64,000 nucleotides of DNA from the NCBI RefSeq assembly GCF_036711975.1, contig NC_091973.1:15872001-15936000 (forward strand), given 5' to 3'. The position numbers were made by a program, and so were the translations under genes. Source of the stretch: Onthophagus taurus (taxonomy: Eukaryota; Arthropoda; Insecta; Coleoptera; Scarabaeidae). Under the pieces are notes generated by a model. The model was not told the origin of the DNA. It ran no database searches and worked only from the letters and a program-made list of their open reading frames with translations. This document shows, piece by piece, positions 20,085-30,344 of this stretch (positions within the stretch are counted from its first letter, which is position 1; every line of letters starts with the position of its first letter).

Positions 20085-21220
20085 CTAATATGCACCTTCG
20101 TCATCATCATCACCTTCTTCTTCCAAATGAATTATCAAGGGTTGTATATTGCTACCATACATACTATCCATCATCCACATTTCTTCTTCCTTTTTCTTTA
20201 CATATTCAATCGACTTCTTCCAATCTTCTGTACTGACGTGGGTTAATGCCTCATGGAACAATTTCAAAACATCTGAAATTTTAAAAGTATTATTAGCGCG
20301 AGCAGCATATCCTTTTATTTGAGCCCATATGAGCTCTATTGGGTTTAACTCACAGTGATACGGAGGCAATAGCAAAACGAAGCATGAACTATTTTTTACT
20401 AATTCATCTACTACATACGACGTTGACGTTGCGTTTTCTTTAACAAGACGTACTAGATCACTTTTCAAGGTGTTTTCTTCGTACGAAACATGCTGTGATA
20501 TGGGGCATTGTCCATTACAATTACCGCATTCTCCTTCAACTTCGCAAATATGCTGACAAACCATTCTTCAAAATGCGTTGAATTCATTTCAATCGTGATA
20601 ATCTCCAGATTTTTTTGATCGGAAGACCAACTGTCCATCTTCAACACATCCCTCTTCACTTCCGATATAGACGATAATTAGCCGTTTTCCTTTCCCGGGT
20701 GGACTCCTTAAACCTGTGGACGAACCATCTACAAAAGCTTGTCTGGCCGAATTAACTGACATATCTGTCCGAACCTTACCCACAGTGTGTCCTGCGTTAA
20801 TCCAAGTTTCGTCCATGTTATATATCGGTCTTCCTTCTTGTCGAAAGTCGCGTATTTGTTGAAGGTAATGTCGCCGCCAAGAAATAATTTCATCTTTCTC
20901 CACCATTATTGCATTTTTCCCCTTTTAACATACCTATAAGAAATGTATTAGATTTTTATTTACTGCAGATTTTAAAACATTTACCTAAAATTCATTTCAT
21001 GCAATAGCGTACTTAAAGAGGTTCTTTTAACAAAAATGCATTTTAAGAGTCGGCAAATCTTCGTTACTTTCAATATCTGCTACGAATTTCTGTGGTGTCG
21101 AATTTACCGTTGGACATATGTTCCTAAAAAAGTAAGAATGAATTATTCTACGAATAATACCTTTTTGGTCCTCACAAATTTTGTGCAAGACTCCCTGCAT
21201 TGCTCTATGGTATTTCATCG
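20085..21220 (-). pseudogene. DDE transposase, Tc1/mariner-IS630-like
   Basis: On the minus strand three overlapping frames rebuild a transposase catalytic domain. The first carries IYNMDETWINAGHT (first Asp) and STGLRSPPGKGKRLIIVYIG. The second carries KSGDYHDEMN and FEEWFVSIF through VIVMDNAPYHS (second Asp). The third carries PPYHCELNPIELIWAQIKGY (Glu) and an acidic C-terminus. At least two frameshifts (near 20590-20650 and 20470-20560) break it. Upstream pieces at 21027-21218 (PQKFVADIESNEDLPTLKMH) look like the N-terminal helix-turn-helix region, separated by stops. The fold pastes DNA by a cut-and-paste DDE mechanism; this copy is dead. Confidence 0.78.
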
Positions 21221-21249
21221 AGGGTAAAACGTGACCATTTTCGTCGACT

Positions 21250-21780
21250 TCCCTTCAAATATTATAAACGGTCCTCTCCGACACATTTACAAAAATGCAG
21301 CAAAATAATTATTTATTGTAATACCGTGCTATCAATTACATTTGCAATTGGAGTATGATATGATTTCTAAATATTATATTATCCATTTTGGGTTAATCCC
21401 ATTGAAATGTTAAATGAATAATTTGATGATGAAATGAATAAAATTTATTCCTCTTAGTCCTACCCCAATCGCAAATTGAATTGGAAGCACGAAGCGATAT
21501 ACAATATAGTTACCTGCGGCTTTTACAGTAAATTGTACGCTATTTACTGTTGATGTTGGATGTTCTTCCTGGTGGGTCCTGAAAATATTTTAAAATTCTT
21601 ACTTTCTCTTCTACGCATAACTTACCACGTTTTCTCTTCGGAGTATCCATAATAGTATTAAACGGTTCTTTTCGATGACGTTCCGACTTGATCTTAATAA
21701 AGACAAATATTCAATATGGCTTGATTTTCCTTGCTGACCATTGTGTTGTAATTCGGAATAAAGATATACTAACGTGCACT
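21250..21780. other. AT-rich stretch, nothing recognised
   Basis: No feature could be supported before the ribozyme core at 21817. Confidence 0.4.
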
Positions 21781-21816
21781 TAAACAATGGACTTTATTTA
21801 TTGCTAATTGCGCCTT

Positions 21817-21847
21817 GACCGGTTTCGCCCTTTTAAGGCACCTTCAG
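21817..21847 (-). ncRNA. hammerhead-like ribozyme core with minimal stem III
   Basis: Minus strand: CTGAAGG, a 5-bp stem II (GCCTT with AGGGC), then GAAACCGGTC. GAAAC followed immediately by GGUC gives the tiny stem III and GUC cleavage triplet typical of Penelope-like element hammerheads, which work best as dimers. The last base of CUGANGA is G instead of A, a position normally invariant, so activity is doubtful. Surrounding sequence shows no PLE protein. Confidence 0.55.
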
Positions 21848-21952
21848 AAGTATGTATTCTTAAAAAATAAACTACATGTCTGGTTATAATTAAAAACTTA
21901 CGTCAAATTATCGAATATTTGAAAACTTGTTGAGTTGTTTCGTAGAAAACAT

Positions 21953-22600
21953 TGTTACATTCCAAAAATGTATGTATGTTTTATTTGTTTAATGTTTGTA
22001 ACTTGTCTTATCTTAGAGTATTTTGAGTTGCATAAATTCCTATTTTTTTAAATTTTTATTTACATTTTATCACTTAAGTATAACTGTGGGAAAAGTGATT
22101 TTCTTTTACGGATTATCCGGATTTAAGCGTATTTCTTATTATTTTCTACATTTTACTCTGGTCTAAAACCTCGACCACCTGAGGTAAATTTTCTAAGGTT
22201 TCCTTTATTAATTCTTACACCCTTTCACTTTCATCCTTCACCTTTCAACCATTCAGCCACCCTTTCACCTATTCATTCATCTCAACTATCCTAGAACTAC
22301 AAAAAAAAATCCTAAAACTATTCTTCAATTTTTTTATTTCTTTGGTTTCTTTATCCAGGTTTTTATTACGGACAGCAATTTTCAATAACTTTTATTCCTG
22401 GGGGAAAATATTTTGATCCGAAATCTCTTCGGGAACCTTACCCTTCTGGTACGGACTTCTTTCCGAGAGGACTTTCTTGTTGAAAATTAGTAACATCTAC
22501 CTCATTGGGACGATCCGACCAAATATCTTTTTTTTCCTGATCCTACCAGAAGTGTTGCTGAAGAAAAATCAACTTGGTATCATCTGCGTAACTCCAATGG
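21953..22600 (+). repeat. 5' LTR remnant of a Gypsy element
   Basis: Starts TGTTACATTCCAAAAA and matches 25323 onward for ~150 bp, apart from a ~30-bp gap, before diverging. Later parts (AAAACCTCGACCACCTGAGG) resemble the interior of the 1.77-kb LTR at 35317, so both belong to related long-LTR families. Internal deletion is likely. Its 3' limit is uncertain because antisense BEL sequence begins near 22640. Confidence 0.6.
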
Positions 22601-22639
22601 ACTAAAGAAAGGTCACATAAAACCAACTTTATTCACAGG

Positions 22640-23903
22640 AAGAATCTTCGAGTATTTTCTTTGGTCTTTAATGTTTAAAGTAGCGATAGGTAAGAGAATG
22701 TTGTGTTTATCCTCCTCAATAGAATATTGATTTTCATTGTAGGACGTTCCAACATGAATACTAGGTGTGCTTGAAGGTTTAAGGTGTAATAAAGTATGGT
22801 AATGCTGTTTGCATGTGTGACATTGATGTGTAGATTTACATTGATGTGTTGTATGCCTTTTACTTAAACTAAAATGACATCGAAATAAATTACATCGATA
22901 AATAGGATGATTTTCTTTGTATGAAAGATATTGGAAATTGACAGAATTGGAAGATCCTTGTTCAATTTTTAAATTTACATATTTATTGCTTATATTTTTT
23001 TTGAACGGCTCTGGGAAGTTTTATCATTTGATGTTAAAAGTACTGTCTCTAAAGCTTTTGCATTCTTTTCTAGAAACGCAATCAGTTGCTTATATGTCGG
23101 GATCTCAAATTCCGAATGTTCGGCTTCAAAAGTAGCTTTAATAGAAGAATTAATTTTCTGAAGTAACAAGTTAAATAATAGAAAATCCCATTGATCTACG
23201 GGAAAGCCCAATGTACGAAAACCTTCTACATTTTCTTGAAAGATATCTATAAGGGAACGAAAACCCTTAGGAGAATCCTCCTTCAGAGGTTTTAGATTAG
23301 TGACTTCCTTGAAGTAAAGCGTCGCCAAATGGCGTTTGTTCTGATAACGTCCCTTTAATGTATTATAGGCGATATTATAATTGGCTTCCGTTACCGGAAA
23401 TCCTTTCAACAGATTAAAGGCTTCTCCAGTTAACGATGTGAGTAGATACTGACATTTTGCAATAGGAGATAGTGACTGGTTTTCATGTACCATGGTTCTG
23501 AATAGATCGAAAAACGTGTGCCAATTTTTATATATTCCATCAAAAATTGGAATTTGAAGTTTAGTCAATTTGTATTTACTGGGGAGAGAACATTTGCTGA
23601 TGTAGCTGGTTCTGATAATTGGTGAAGTAAGGCTTTAATTTCATAATATTCTAAATCCACTTGTTTACGAATGGCATCTTGAGCGTTGAACTTGGCTTCA
23701 TTACAGAGACGAATGATTGAATTGTGTGCCGTTTGAAAATTACCGTAAATCGTGGAAACATCGCTTGCTCTTTCAGAAAAAATTTGATTTTTCATAGGAT
23801 TAACAGGATTGGAAGGTAAGGCATGTCCGAATGTGAGTGTTTCAGAAATTTGATTAATAAAAGTAGTACGTTTTAGGATTAATTTCGCAAGTTTGTCAGC
23901 CAT
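22640..23903 (-). pseudogene. gag: antisense BEL/Pao gag
   Basis: Gag starts at MADKLAKLILKRTTFINQIS (23903), is frameshifted by one base at 23565, and continues LTKLQIPIFDGIYKNWHTFF, then CQYLLTSLTGEAFNLLKGFP and FQENVEGFRTLGFPVDQWDF. This is the DUF1759 region that binds and packages RNA in BEL elements. After 22990 the frame breaks. Zinc-knuckle remnants (ENHPIYRC and STHQCHTCKQHYHTLLHL) are found at about 22785-22910, and a protease lead-in (LLPIATLNIK) after that. An internal deletion removed part of the knuckle region. It lies antisense within the Gypsy remnant. Confidence 0.82.
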
Positions 23904-24760
23904 GATTAAACCCAAATAGACAAGTTTCAAAAAAAAAATGAAACAAATGAAATAAGAAACTAAAAGAGGATGCTTCCAAAGGGAAGAGAGAAACCGAAAA
24001 AAAAAAGAAATAAAAATAAATTCCACTATGAATGAATCCAGTGAGTGAAAATCGTAAAGAAAAAATATAAATGATTAAAAAAGGATCGCGATTAATTTCG
24101 CTATAGAAACGAAAAAAGAGGAAAATAAATTAAATTCGTTCAAAAAAACTAAAAGAAAAGTGAAAATTCTTGGAAAAGGTAAAATAACGCAAATGTATTT
24201 TTGAAAAATGATGAAGAATCGCGTATTCGGATTCTTAAAATAGCGTAAGTATCCGAAAATATTTTCGAAAATGACTAAAATTAGCCGTAACCAGTTTTTT
24301 AGGTACCAGATGTGCACCAAGATAGGTTTTGGTGAATCGAAGACAGTGAAGAAACGTGGTTTTGAAAAGGACGAATGACACCAGATGGTGAAAAATGGAT
24401 TCGATCCCGTAAAATAAAAATTTGGATGAAAATGTGGGCGAAAATCTGAACCAAAGAGACCAAATTCCGGATGGATCCGCCTCGAAGGACCAATAATGAA
24501 CGCGCGGCAATAAGCCGGGCTCTAAAGAAGGGTGCTGGTTGCAATAATGATGATCGTAAAAAAAGACCAAATAAATATAATTTTAATAATTCTTACTCTA
24601 TTGTGATTTCCCACCCACCATACAGAATATAAATGTGATATTTTAGATTTATAGCACTAGCCGTGTATTATAAAATCGCGTGAATCAAACTTATGAGCGT
24701 TACAGAACGAATGATTGATACGGAATAATTTTTAATCTTGCGGACCCAGTCGAAATACGG
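23904..24760 (-). other. probable BEL 5' leader, no gene
   Basis: AT-rich sequence upstream (on the minus strand) of the BEL gag start. Open frames here are hydrophobic and repetitive, with no recognised domain; they are taken as leader or LTR sequence of the antisense BEL element. Confidence 0.35.
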
Positions 24761-24799
24761 AGTGCATTAACAAGGCGTAAAATAGTATGGGTTGCCGCG

Positions 24800-25144
24800 T
24801 TAACACTAACTAAAACTCATATTCGAGAACGTACTGACGATTTCGGCAAATTATACCAAGAAGTATACACGCGAATCAAATCAGCATCACAGCGAGCTGG
24901 TGATCACTATAATTTGCGACATCGAGTAGTGAACTACGAACCGGGAACTATAGTTTGAAGACGGAATTTTGCGTTATCGGACTTGGTAAAGGGAATTACG
25001 GCGAAAATGTTAACAAAATACATAGGGCCTTATCGAGTTCGAAAGAAATTGTCCCTAGACAGTTATATTTTAGAGGATATGGAGGGAAATGAAATGCAGG
25101 GTCACTGGCATGTTTCTCATTTAAAACCCAAAAACATACAGTAG
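24800..25144 (+). pseudogene. pol: Gypsy integrase C-terminal fragment
   Basis: Reads FGKLYQEVYTRIKSASQRAG, then HYNLRHRVVNYEPGTIV, an in-frame TGA, then RRNFALSDLVKG, AKMLTKYIGPYRVRKKLSLD and GHWHVSHLKP before a TAG. The K-[FY]-x-GP-[FY] block near the C-terminus is the GPY/F module of Gypsy integrases. The order and ending parallel the intact pol at 41500-41763. A single stop where Trp is expected inactivates it. The rest of gag-pol was replaced by antisense BEL sequence. Confidence 0.78.
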
Positions 25145-25322
25145 TTAGTTAAAATAAAAAAATATATATATATATTCACTTATCACGGCTTATTCTAATA
25201 GACCTTAAAGAGTATTGAGTATTGTGTAAGACAGTGTTGTGTTCCTTTTCCTTAACCCATCTTAGGATTTCATTAGTAAGAAATTTCCTGGGGAAAATTA
25301 TTTTAGGGGGAATGAGAGGTGT

Positions 25323-25745
25323 TGTTACATTCCAAAAATTTATGTATGTTTTATTTGTTTAATGTTTGTGACTTGTCTTATCTTAGAGTATTTTGAGTTG
25401 CATAAATTCGTATTTGATTTAATTTTTCTTGTTAATATTTTTTAAAATTTTTATTTACATTTTGTTTATATAATAAATTTTCTTTCAGCAACATTTTCTT
25501 GATTTCCCAAAATTTTTCCTTTTCCATTTCTTTATTTCTAAAACATCCTACAATTTTCTTATTTTCTTCTTCTCTTTATGAGAGAGTGCTGCGAAATTTT
25601 GTTTTCGCGCAGGTGTGGTTTTTTGTATTTCATTTGTCTATAAAAGACTTTTCAAAAATCTTTCCTGTCTCTTTGATCAACGAGATTTCGAGTACGTATA
25701 TATATTTCATTAATTTACACCACCGACACCTTGTTTTTGGATAAC
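25323..25745 (+). repeat. 3' LTR remnant of the same Gypsy element
   Basis: Begins TGTTACATTCCAAAAA and matches 21953 onward for ~150 bp. It then continues into CATTTTGTTTATATAATAAA and a CTTTCAGCAAC block that parallels the LTR at 35317. The right end is not defined. Confidence 0.55.
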
Positions 25746-25867
25746 ATCCCATATTTTACTTGATGTTTTTAAGTAACAGAGCTCCAATCAAAGCTGCTTT
25801 TTTATCAAACCACTTTATTTTATGAGGGCTCTTTAAACAAAGAAGAGATTTGTTTAATACCTAATAA

Positions 25868-25999
25868 ATGAGAAACGTATATCTTGTTGAAAAAGTGTTA
25901 AAGAGAATAAAGAATAAGGTGTCTGTTAAGTGGGTAGGATTGGGTTCATCCCATAACAGTTGGACACCTAAAGACAATCGTTTATTTACTTTAATTTAA
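25868..25999 (+). pseudogene. isolated chromodomain-like fragment
   Basis: A 43-codon frame reads MRNVYLVEKVLKRIKNKVSV, then KWVGLGSSHNSWTPKDN. It fits the chromodomain core (Y-x-VEK-[IV]-L ... VKW-x-G ... NSW-x-P-x-[DN]). Such domains end the integrases of chromoviruses and of Polinton-type and Ginger-like elements. Nothing adjacent identifies its parent. Confidence 0.5.
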
Positions 26000-26690
26000 A
26001 ATATTTTATTGAAACACGAAAGACGTTGGTTTGCGATTGTGATAACGTCATAGTTCTTACCTATTACATATTTGTCCAGAAACTTTTGATAAGATGTGTT
26101 TTGCATGGTGCATTGGACGTTACTTAACCTCAGTGATTTAATAAAAACTGTTTAATTTGCAATTTATGTAACAATAATACCTACTATTTCTAGAAACTTT
26201 TTTATACGAAGGTAATTTGTACTTCAGTTAACTTCGTAAACTCCACGCATCGACAAATGAATGGCATTGTCTCGTCGTCTCAGTGTTTTGGGCTTCTGTG
26301 AATTTAAACCGAAAAAGAATTTATCCGAACTTCAGTTGGATTTACCTCAGCTCATTCTACATGCGAAGCATCTTTTTTCTCAGCGTTTTTGCCTACCCGG
26401 CTCGCTAAGAATATTGCCGATCAACAAATTTTTGAAGTTACATGATCAATGTTTAGTCTATAAAGATTTAGTGTAAACCGAAGCCTGCTCATATAATTGA
26501 ATTTGTAAAAAAGTACCACAAATGTTAAAGTTTATTTGTTTAATCGCGTATAAACTTTTAAGGTGTAATTTTTATTATAATAAATTGGGTTGATTGGGGG
26601 AAATTAAATTCTATTATTTCCGATATATTCCTAATTTCCTGCGTGTGCGCGTCGTGAGGCATGTTTTTAAGCGTTCAACGTCTATCTTTC
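26000..26690. other. unassigned region with one unrecognised 71-codon ORF
   Basis: The frame at 26261-26476 (MALSRRLSVLGFCEFKPKKN ...) is locally more protein-like than its surroundings, but no family is recognised and it lacks support on either side. Nothing else can be named. Confidence 0.3.
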
Positions 26691-26905
26691 ATCAGGCAAA
26701 TTTAAATTAAAAAAAAATATATATATAATACAGCGCCATCTATCGTTCATCAGGTAAATTTAAATTTTAAAAATATAACACCGCCATCTATTGCCCATCA
26801 GGTAAATTTAAAATTTGAAATTATAACAGCGCCATCTATCGCCCATCAGGTAAATTTAAATTTTAAAATTATAACAGCGCCATCTATTACCCATCAGGTA
26901 AACAA
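26690..26905 (+). repeat. tandem repeat, ~48-bp unit, four to five copies
   Basis: Units begin GCGCCATCTATCGCCCATCA and continue with GGTAAATTTAAATTTTAAAA and a TTATAACA end. Copies start near 26733, 26783, 26828 and 26877, with a diverged one (CGTCTATCTTTCATCAGGC) near 26680. Unit length and sequence vary slightly. No spacers of a CRISPR type are present. Confidence 0.8.
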
Positions 26906-27369
26906 CCCCTTTTTTAGCAATCAACAACTTATCCATTTAGCGATTTGGGATTCCATGTTCATCGTATTGTTGTTAAGACTTAAACACGAGAGATACAATA
27001 AACTTTTCACATCAAGTGTTAAGATTTATTTCAAATTATCAGTTTTAGGGTTTAAAATTAATAGCAGTTAAGTACACAATTTTATTTTTAATTTTGGTTA
27101 AGTCGAGAACAACTTTTTGTGTTCCCAAAAAGGTATAAAATAGCCTGTGCGCTCAAAATGTAGAGCCCGTCTTTCGATATTTTTCACGTCATACCAGTCA
27201 TATACATAATATAGAAAAACTTCGCAAATTTCACAAACTGTTAAATATCTCAATCAACTCCTTATAAACAAGTGTAAAATAAATAAAATAAAGAATAATT
27301 TAAATACAATAAAAGAAGTGTGTTTGAATCAGCGCATTCCAGAAATAATAAGTAACATCAAGCAATCAC

Positions 27370-27948
27370 ACACAAAGTTACACCCAAAGTTTTTAAAATC
27401 AAGATACCGAAAATATTTAAACACCAACAACTAGATATTGAAATGAAACTTATAAAAAAGAACCTTAGGATACAATACAAGAAACTGTCGGGGGTCGATT
27501 CCGTCCTAAAACTAATCCACAGAAAACTTTCATCTATACTGCATTTTCTTGAATATGAGGAACTAACACGTAAGTTAAAAAGCAGAAAACAGCAAAAACT
27601 CACAAGGTTAAAGACAAAAACTACCACATGTCACAACAAAATAATAATAAAAAAACCTACAACAACAATAATTTACAAAGCAAGAATGTATTAGGACATA
27701 ACTCTTCACATGTTAAACTAAATGACCCCAACCGAGCTGGTGTCTCTTCTAATGGGACTTTCATAATAAAGAAAATAAATGAAACAAAACCCTCTGAAAA
27801 GATAACCTTACATAGTCTTAATAATTTTAACTTTGCTCCCAGGTACATAAACCTTAGCAACATCACCCTCACCAATAAAGACATAGAACTTTGCAACCTT
27901 AACCCTAGGATGCAAAGACCGATCCTCTCAGGCCCGGCGAGATTTTAG
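27370..27948 (+). pseudogene. Penelope-like element, N-terminal coding part
   Basis: Frames read HPKFLKSRYRKYLNTNN, then a basic stretch LIKKNLRIQYKKLSG, then KINETKPSEKITLHSLNN and FAPRYINLSNITLTNKDIEL. The [VI]-[IV]-NLSN-x-TLT-x2-[DE] block is a conserved feature near the N-terminus of PLE proteins, just before the RT. Two or more frameshifts occur. The frame is cut at 27954 by the Merlin insertion and resumes after the piggyBac element at 32520. Confidence 0.72.
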
Positions 27949-27961
27949 TTACTCATAATTT

Positions 27962-30195
27962 GGTATAATTGAAGAATAGAATTTTTACCGGTGTGAAATC
28001 GCTCAAATAATGCGTTAAAAATAAAAAAAAAAGCGCGGAAAAGTGAAAAACATACCGAAAAATGAGTTTGAAATTTCGATGTGCCGTCACGTTTTGTGAC
28101 GTCATCAACCATGCTCTAACACCACTGCTAATTCCAATCGTTTCTTTGTTTTTCACAACCAATCACAGTGGCGTATCCAAAGAGCATCCTAATTTCTTAT
28201 ATAAAATTACAATTATAAAATTACGAACTGAAAAATTATTGAAATAATCGAAATAATATTCGGAAATGTTCGGTGCTAATCGGCCGCTGGTCCGATCTGT
28301 GCACGTTCATTGTGTCAACTGTCAACTGATTTCGACAAAGGTTGTTAGTAAACAAACTGCGTGTTGCGTGGGCTTCAAATTCCGACTAAGTAAGGTAAGT
28401 TCTTAGTTACTTATAGTACTTTTCGGTACTATATAAACTGTTTTCGTTTTTTTAAATTTACTTGCGTGTTTAACATGGCTGAGGTAAGTTGGATATTTTG
28501 ATCATAATATTAGATATAATTTTATTGTTTTTTAGAGTACTGAATTCTGCATGTTTCCACTGCGTTTGGTTGAAGGAGAGGAGTTAGTGAATCGTCTGAG
28601 GGAATGGGGTTTCATTCCCAATGAAGGCGATTACAAGTGCCCGAAATGTGAGTGTCCGCTAGTCTTACAACAACAGGCTAGAGCAATTGATGGATATTTG
28701 TGGGTATGCAACGGACGTGTTTCCATTAGGAAACAGAAAAAGCAAAAGTGTGGTACGACTGTATCGTTTCAAACCGATACATTTTTTGCACAGTCTATGT
28801 TGAAAATATCCCAAATTTTAGGTTTCATCTTTTTGTGGGTGGAGAAAGCTAATCTTGCACTTATCGCAAAGCTAACCAATATGTCCTTAAGAACTGCGGT
28901 CGACTGGGCATCATTCTGTCGGGAGGTCGTACTGGATAAATACCTGGTGCACCCGGAGATGTTAGGCGGTCCGGACTCTGTCGTCGAGATTGACGAAAGT
29001 AAATTTGACCAGCGAAAATATCACCGTGGACACCGCGTTGAGGGCCAATGGGTTTTTGGCGGATACGAACGTGGAACAGGGCGCGTGTTCATGGAAATCG
29101 TAGAGGACAGATCAGCGGATACCCTTCTCCCCATCATCAAAAAATGGATACGGCAAGGTACCACCATAACATCCGATTATTGGAGGGCCTACGATTGTTT
29201 GGACATGGGGGTACGTGCATTTAAAAGTTAACCATTCGATTAATTTTGTAGACCCCGAAACAGGCGCGCATACTAACGTCATAGAGAGTACGTGGCGACA
29301 TGCTAAGGGTAGTTTGTCCTCCTCAGGCCGGACGAAGACCCATCTGCCCGGTAATCTTGCGAGATATATGTTTCTTAAATCTTGTGCAGGAAGAGGGGTG
29401 ATAAGGCAATCGAATTTTATAAATTAGCTGCATCAATGTACCACCCTACAAAACCAACAGAGCAACGAGATCCGGAGGATGTAGGTGATGAGTATCTGTC
29501 CGATAATGATCATCAATAAAATAACTAACATTTGGCAATTTCAAATATTAATATTTGAATTGGACAAACTTTTATTACAGCGCATATATTTAATTTTTGG
29601 GTTGCGTCTCCGTTTACTTCCTCGTAGTGCAACCTGGGTAACGCTAAGAACAGAATAGGTACAAAATATTAATTTTATTGATTGATTTGATTTTTTAGCT
29701 GCGGGTGGGTCAAATATTAGTGTAGTCTTGTTGAAAAAAAACGTTACATTCGGATTCACCTAATATACTGATTTATTTCCGAATTTTGTCTAGCAATTAG
29801 ATTTTGAGTTAGGTTAATTAACATTTAAACTAGTGCGCAATCCCGAAATGTCGGGTCGGGTTCGAAGCAGGGGTAAAAACTCAAAAGTTGTTAATTCTTT
29901 CATTAAATTTGAGAAAATGATTTAATTTTACTTACTTTATTCGTGTTGTGTGCGCGGATGTGGAAAAATTATTTTCTCGGACCTGTGTTACCAGTACAAT
30001 TGTGTTAAATACGTCGTAACTAAGATTCGTGACGTCACAAATTGTGACGTCACGTCGAAATTTCAAACTCATTTCTCGGTCATTTTTTCACTTTTCCGCA
30101 CTTTCTTTTTATTTTTAATGTGTTTTTTAGGCATTTTTACGTTGTTAAAAAAAATCGTCGATTTTTAAGCGACATGTCTATTCTTCAATTTTTCC
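27962..30195 (+). mobile_element. Merlin (IS1016/ISXO2-like) DNA transposon
   Basis: The 2234-bp element begins GGTATAATTGAAGAATAG and ends with a similar reverse-complemented sequence (CTATTCTTCAATTTTTCC). It is flanked by CATAATTT at 27954-27961 and 30196-30203. GG...CC ends and 8-bp duplications fit Merlin. Imperfect terminal inverted repeats run ~150-200 bp and contain TGACGTCA/GTGACGTC motifs on both sides. It encodes one DDE transposase. The empty site lies in the PLE. Confidence 0.87.
28475..29519 (+). pseudogene. Merlin transposase (DDE, ISXO2-like)
   Basis: ATGGCTGAG is followed by a consensus 52-base intron (28484 GTAAGT to 28535 TTTTAG), rejoining in frame at STEFCMFPLRL. A zinc ribbon follows (CPKCECPLV ... 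WVCNG ... CGTTVSF), then the ISXO2-like DDE core. The core has VVEIDESKFDQRK (first Asp), [15 protein letters not shown] (second Asp) and [13 protein letters not shown] (Glu). Frameshifts near 29205 and 29397 break the frame; after the second, it reads [16 protein letters not shown] and ends ...SDNDHQ at TAA 29519. The enzyme would excise and reinsert the element; two frameshifts make this copy non-functional. Confidence 0.85.
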
Positions 30196-30344
30196 CATAA
30201 TTTTCTTAAAATAATTTCAATCGGCTTGAGCATTTAGATATGCTCTAAACAATTATTCAATACACACTTGATTCAAAAACATTCAAGTGTAATTAGCAAT
30301 CGAAAAAAAAAATCGTTTCCATTAGCACCTCGTATTTGCATAAA

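Noticed and set aside
26690..26905. CRISPR array.
   Set aside because: Units are contiguous tandem repeats without unique spacers, in a eukaryotic context.
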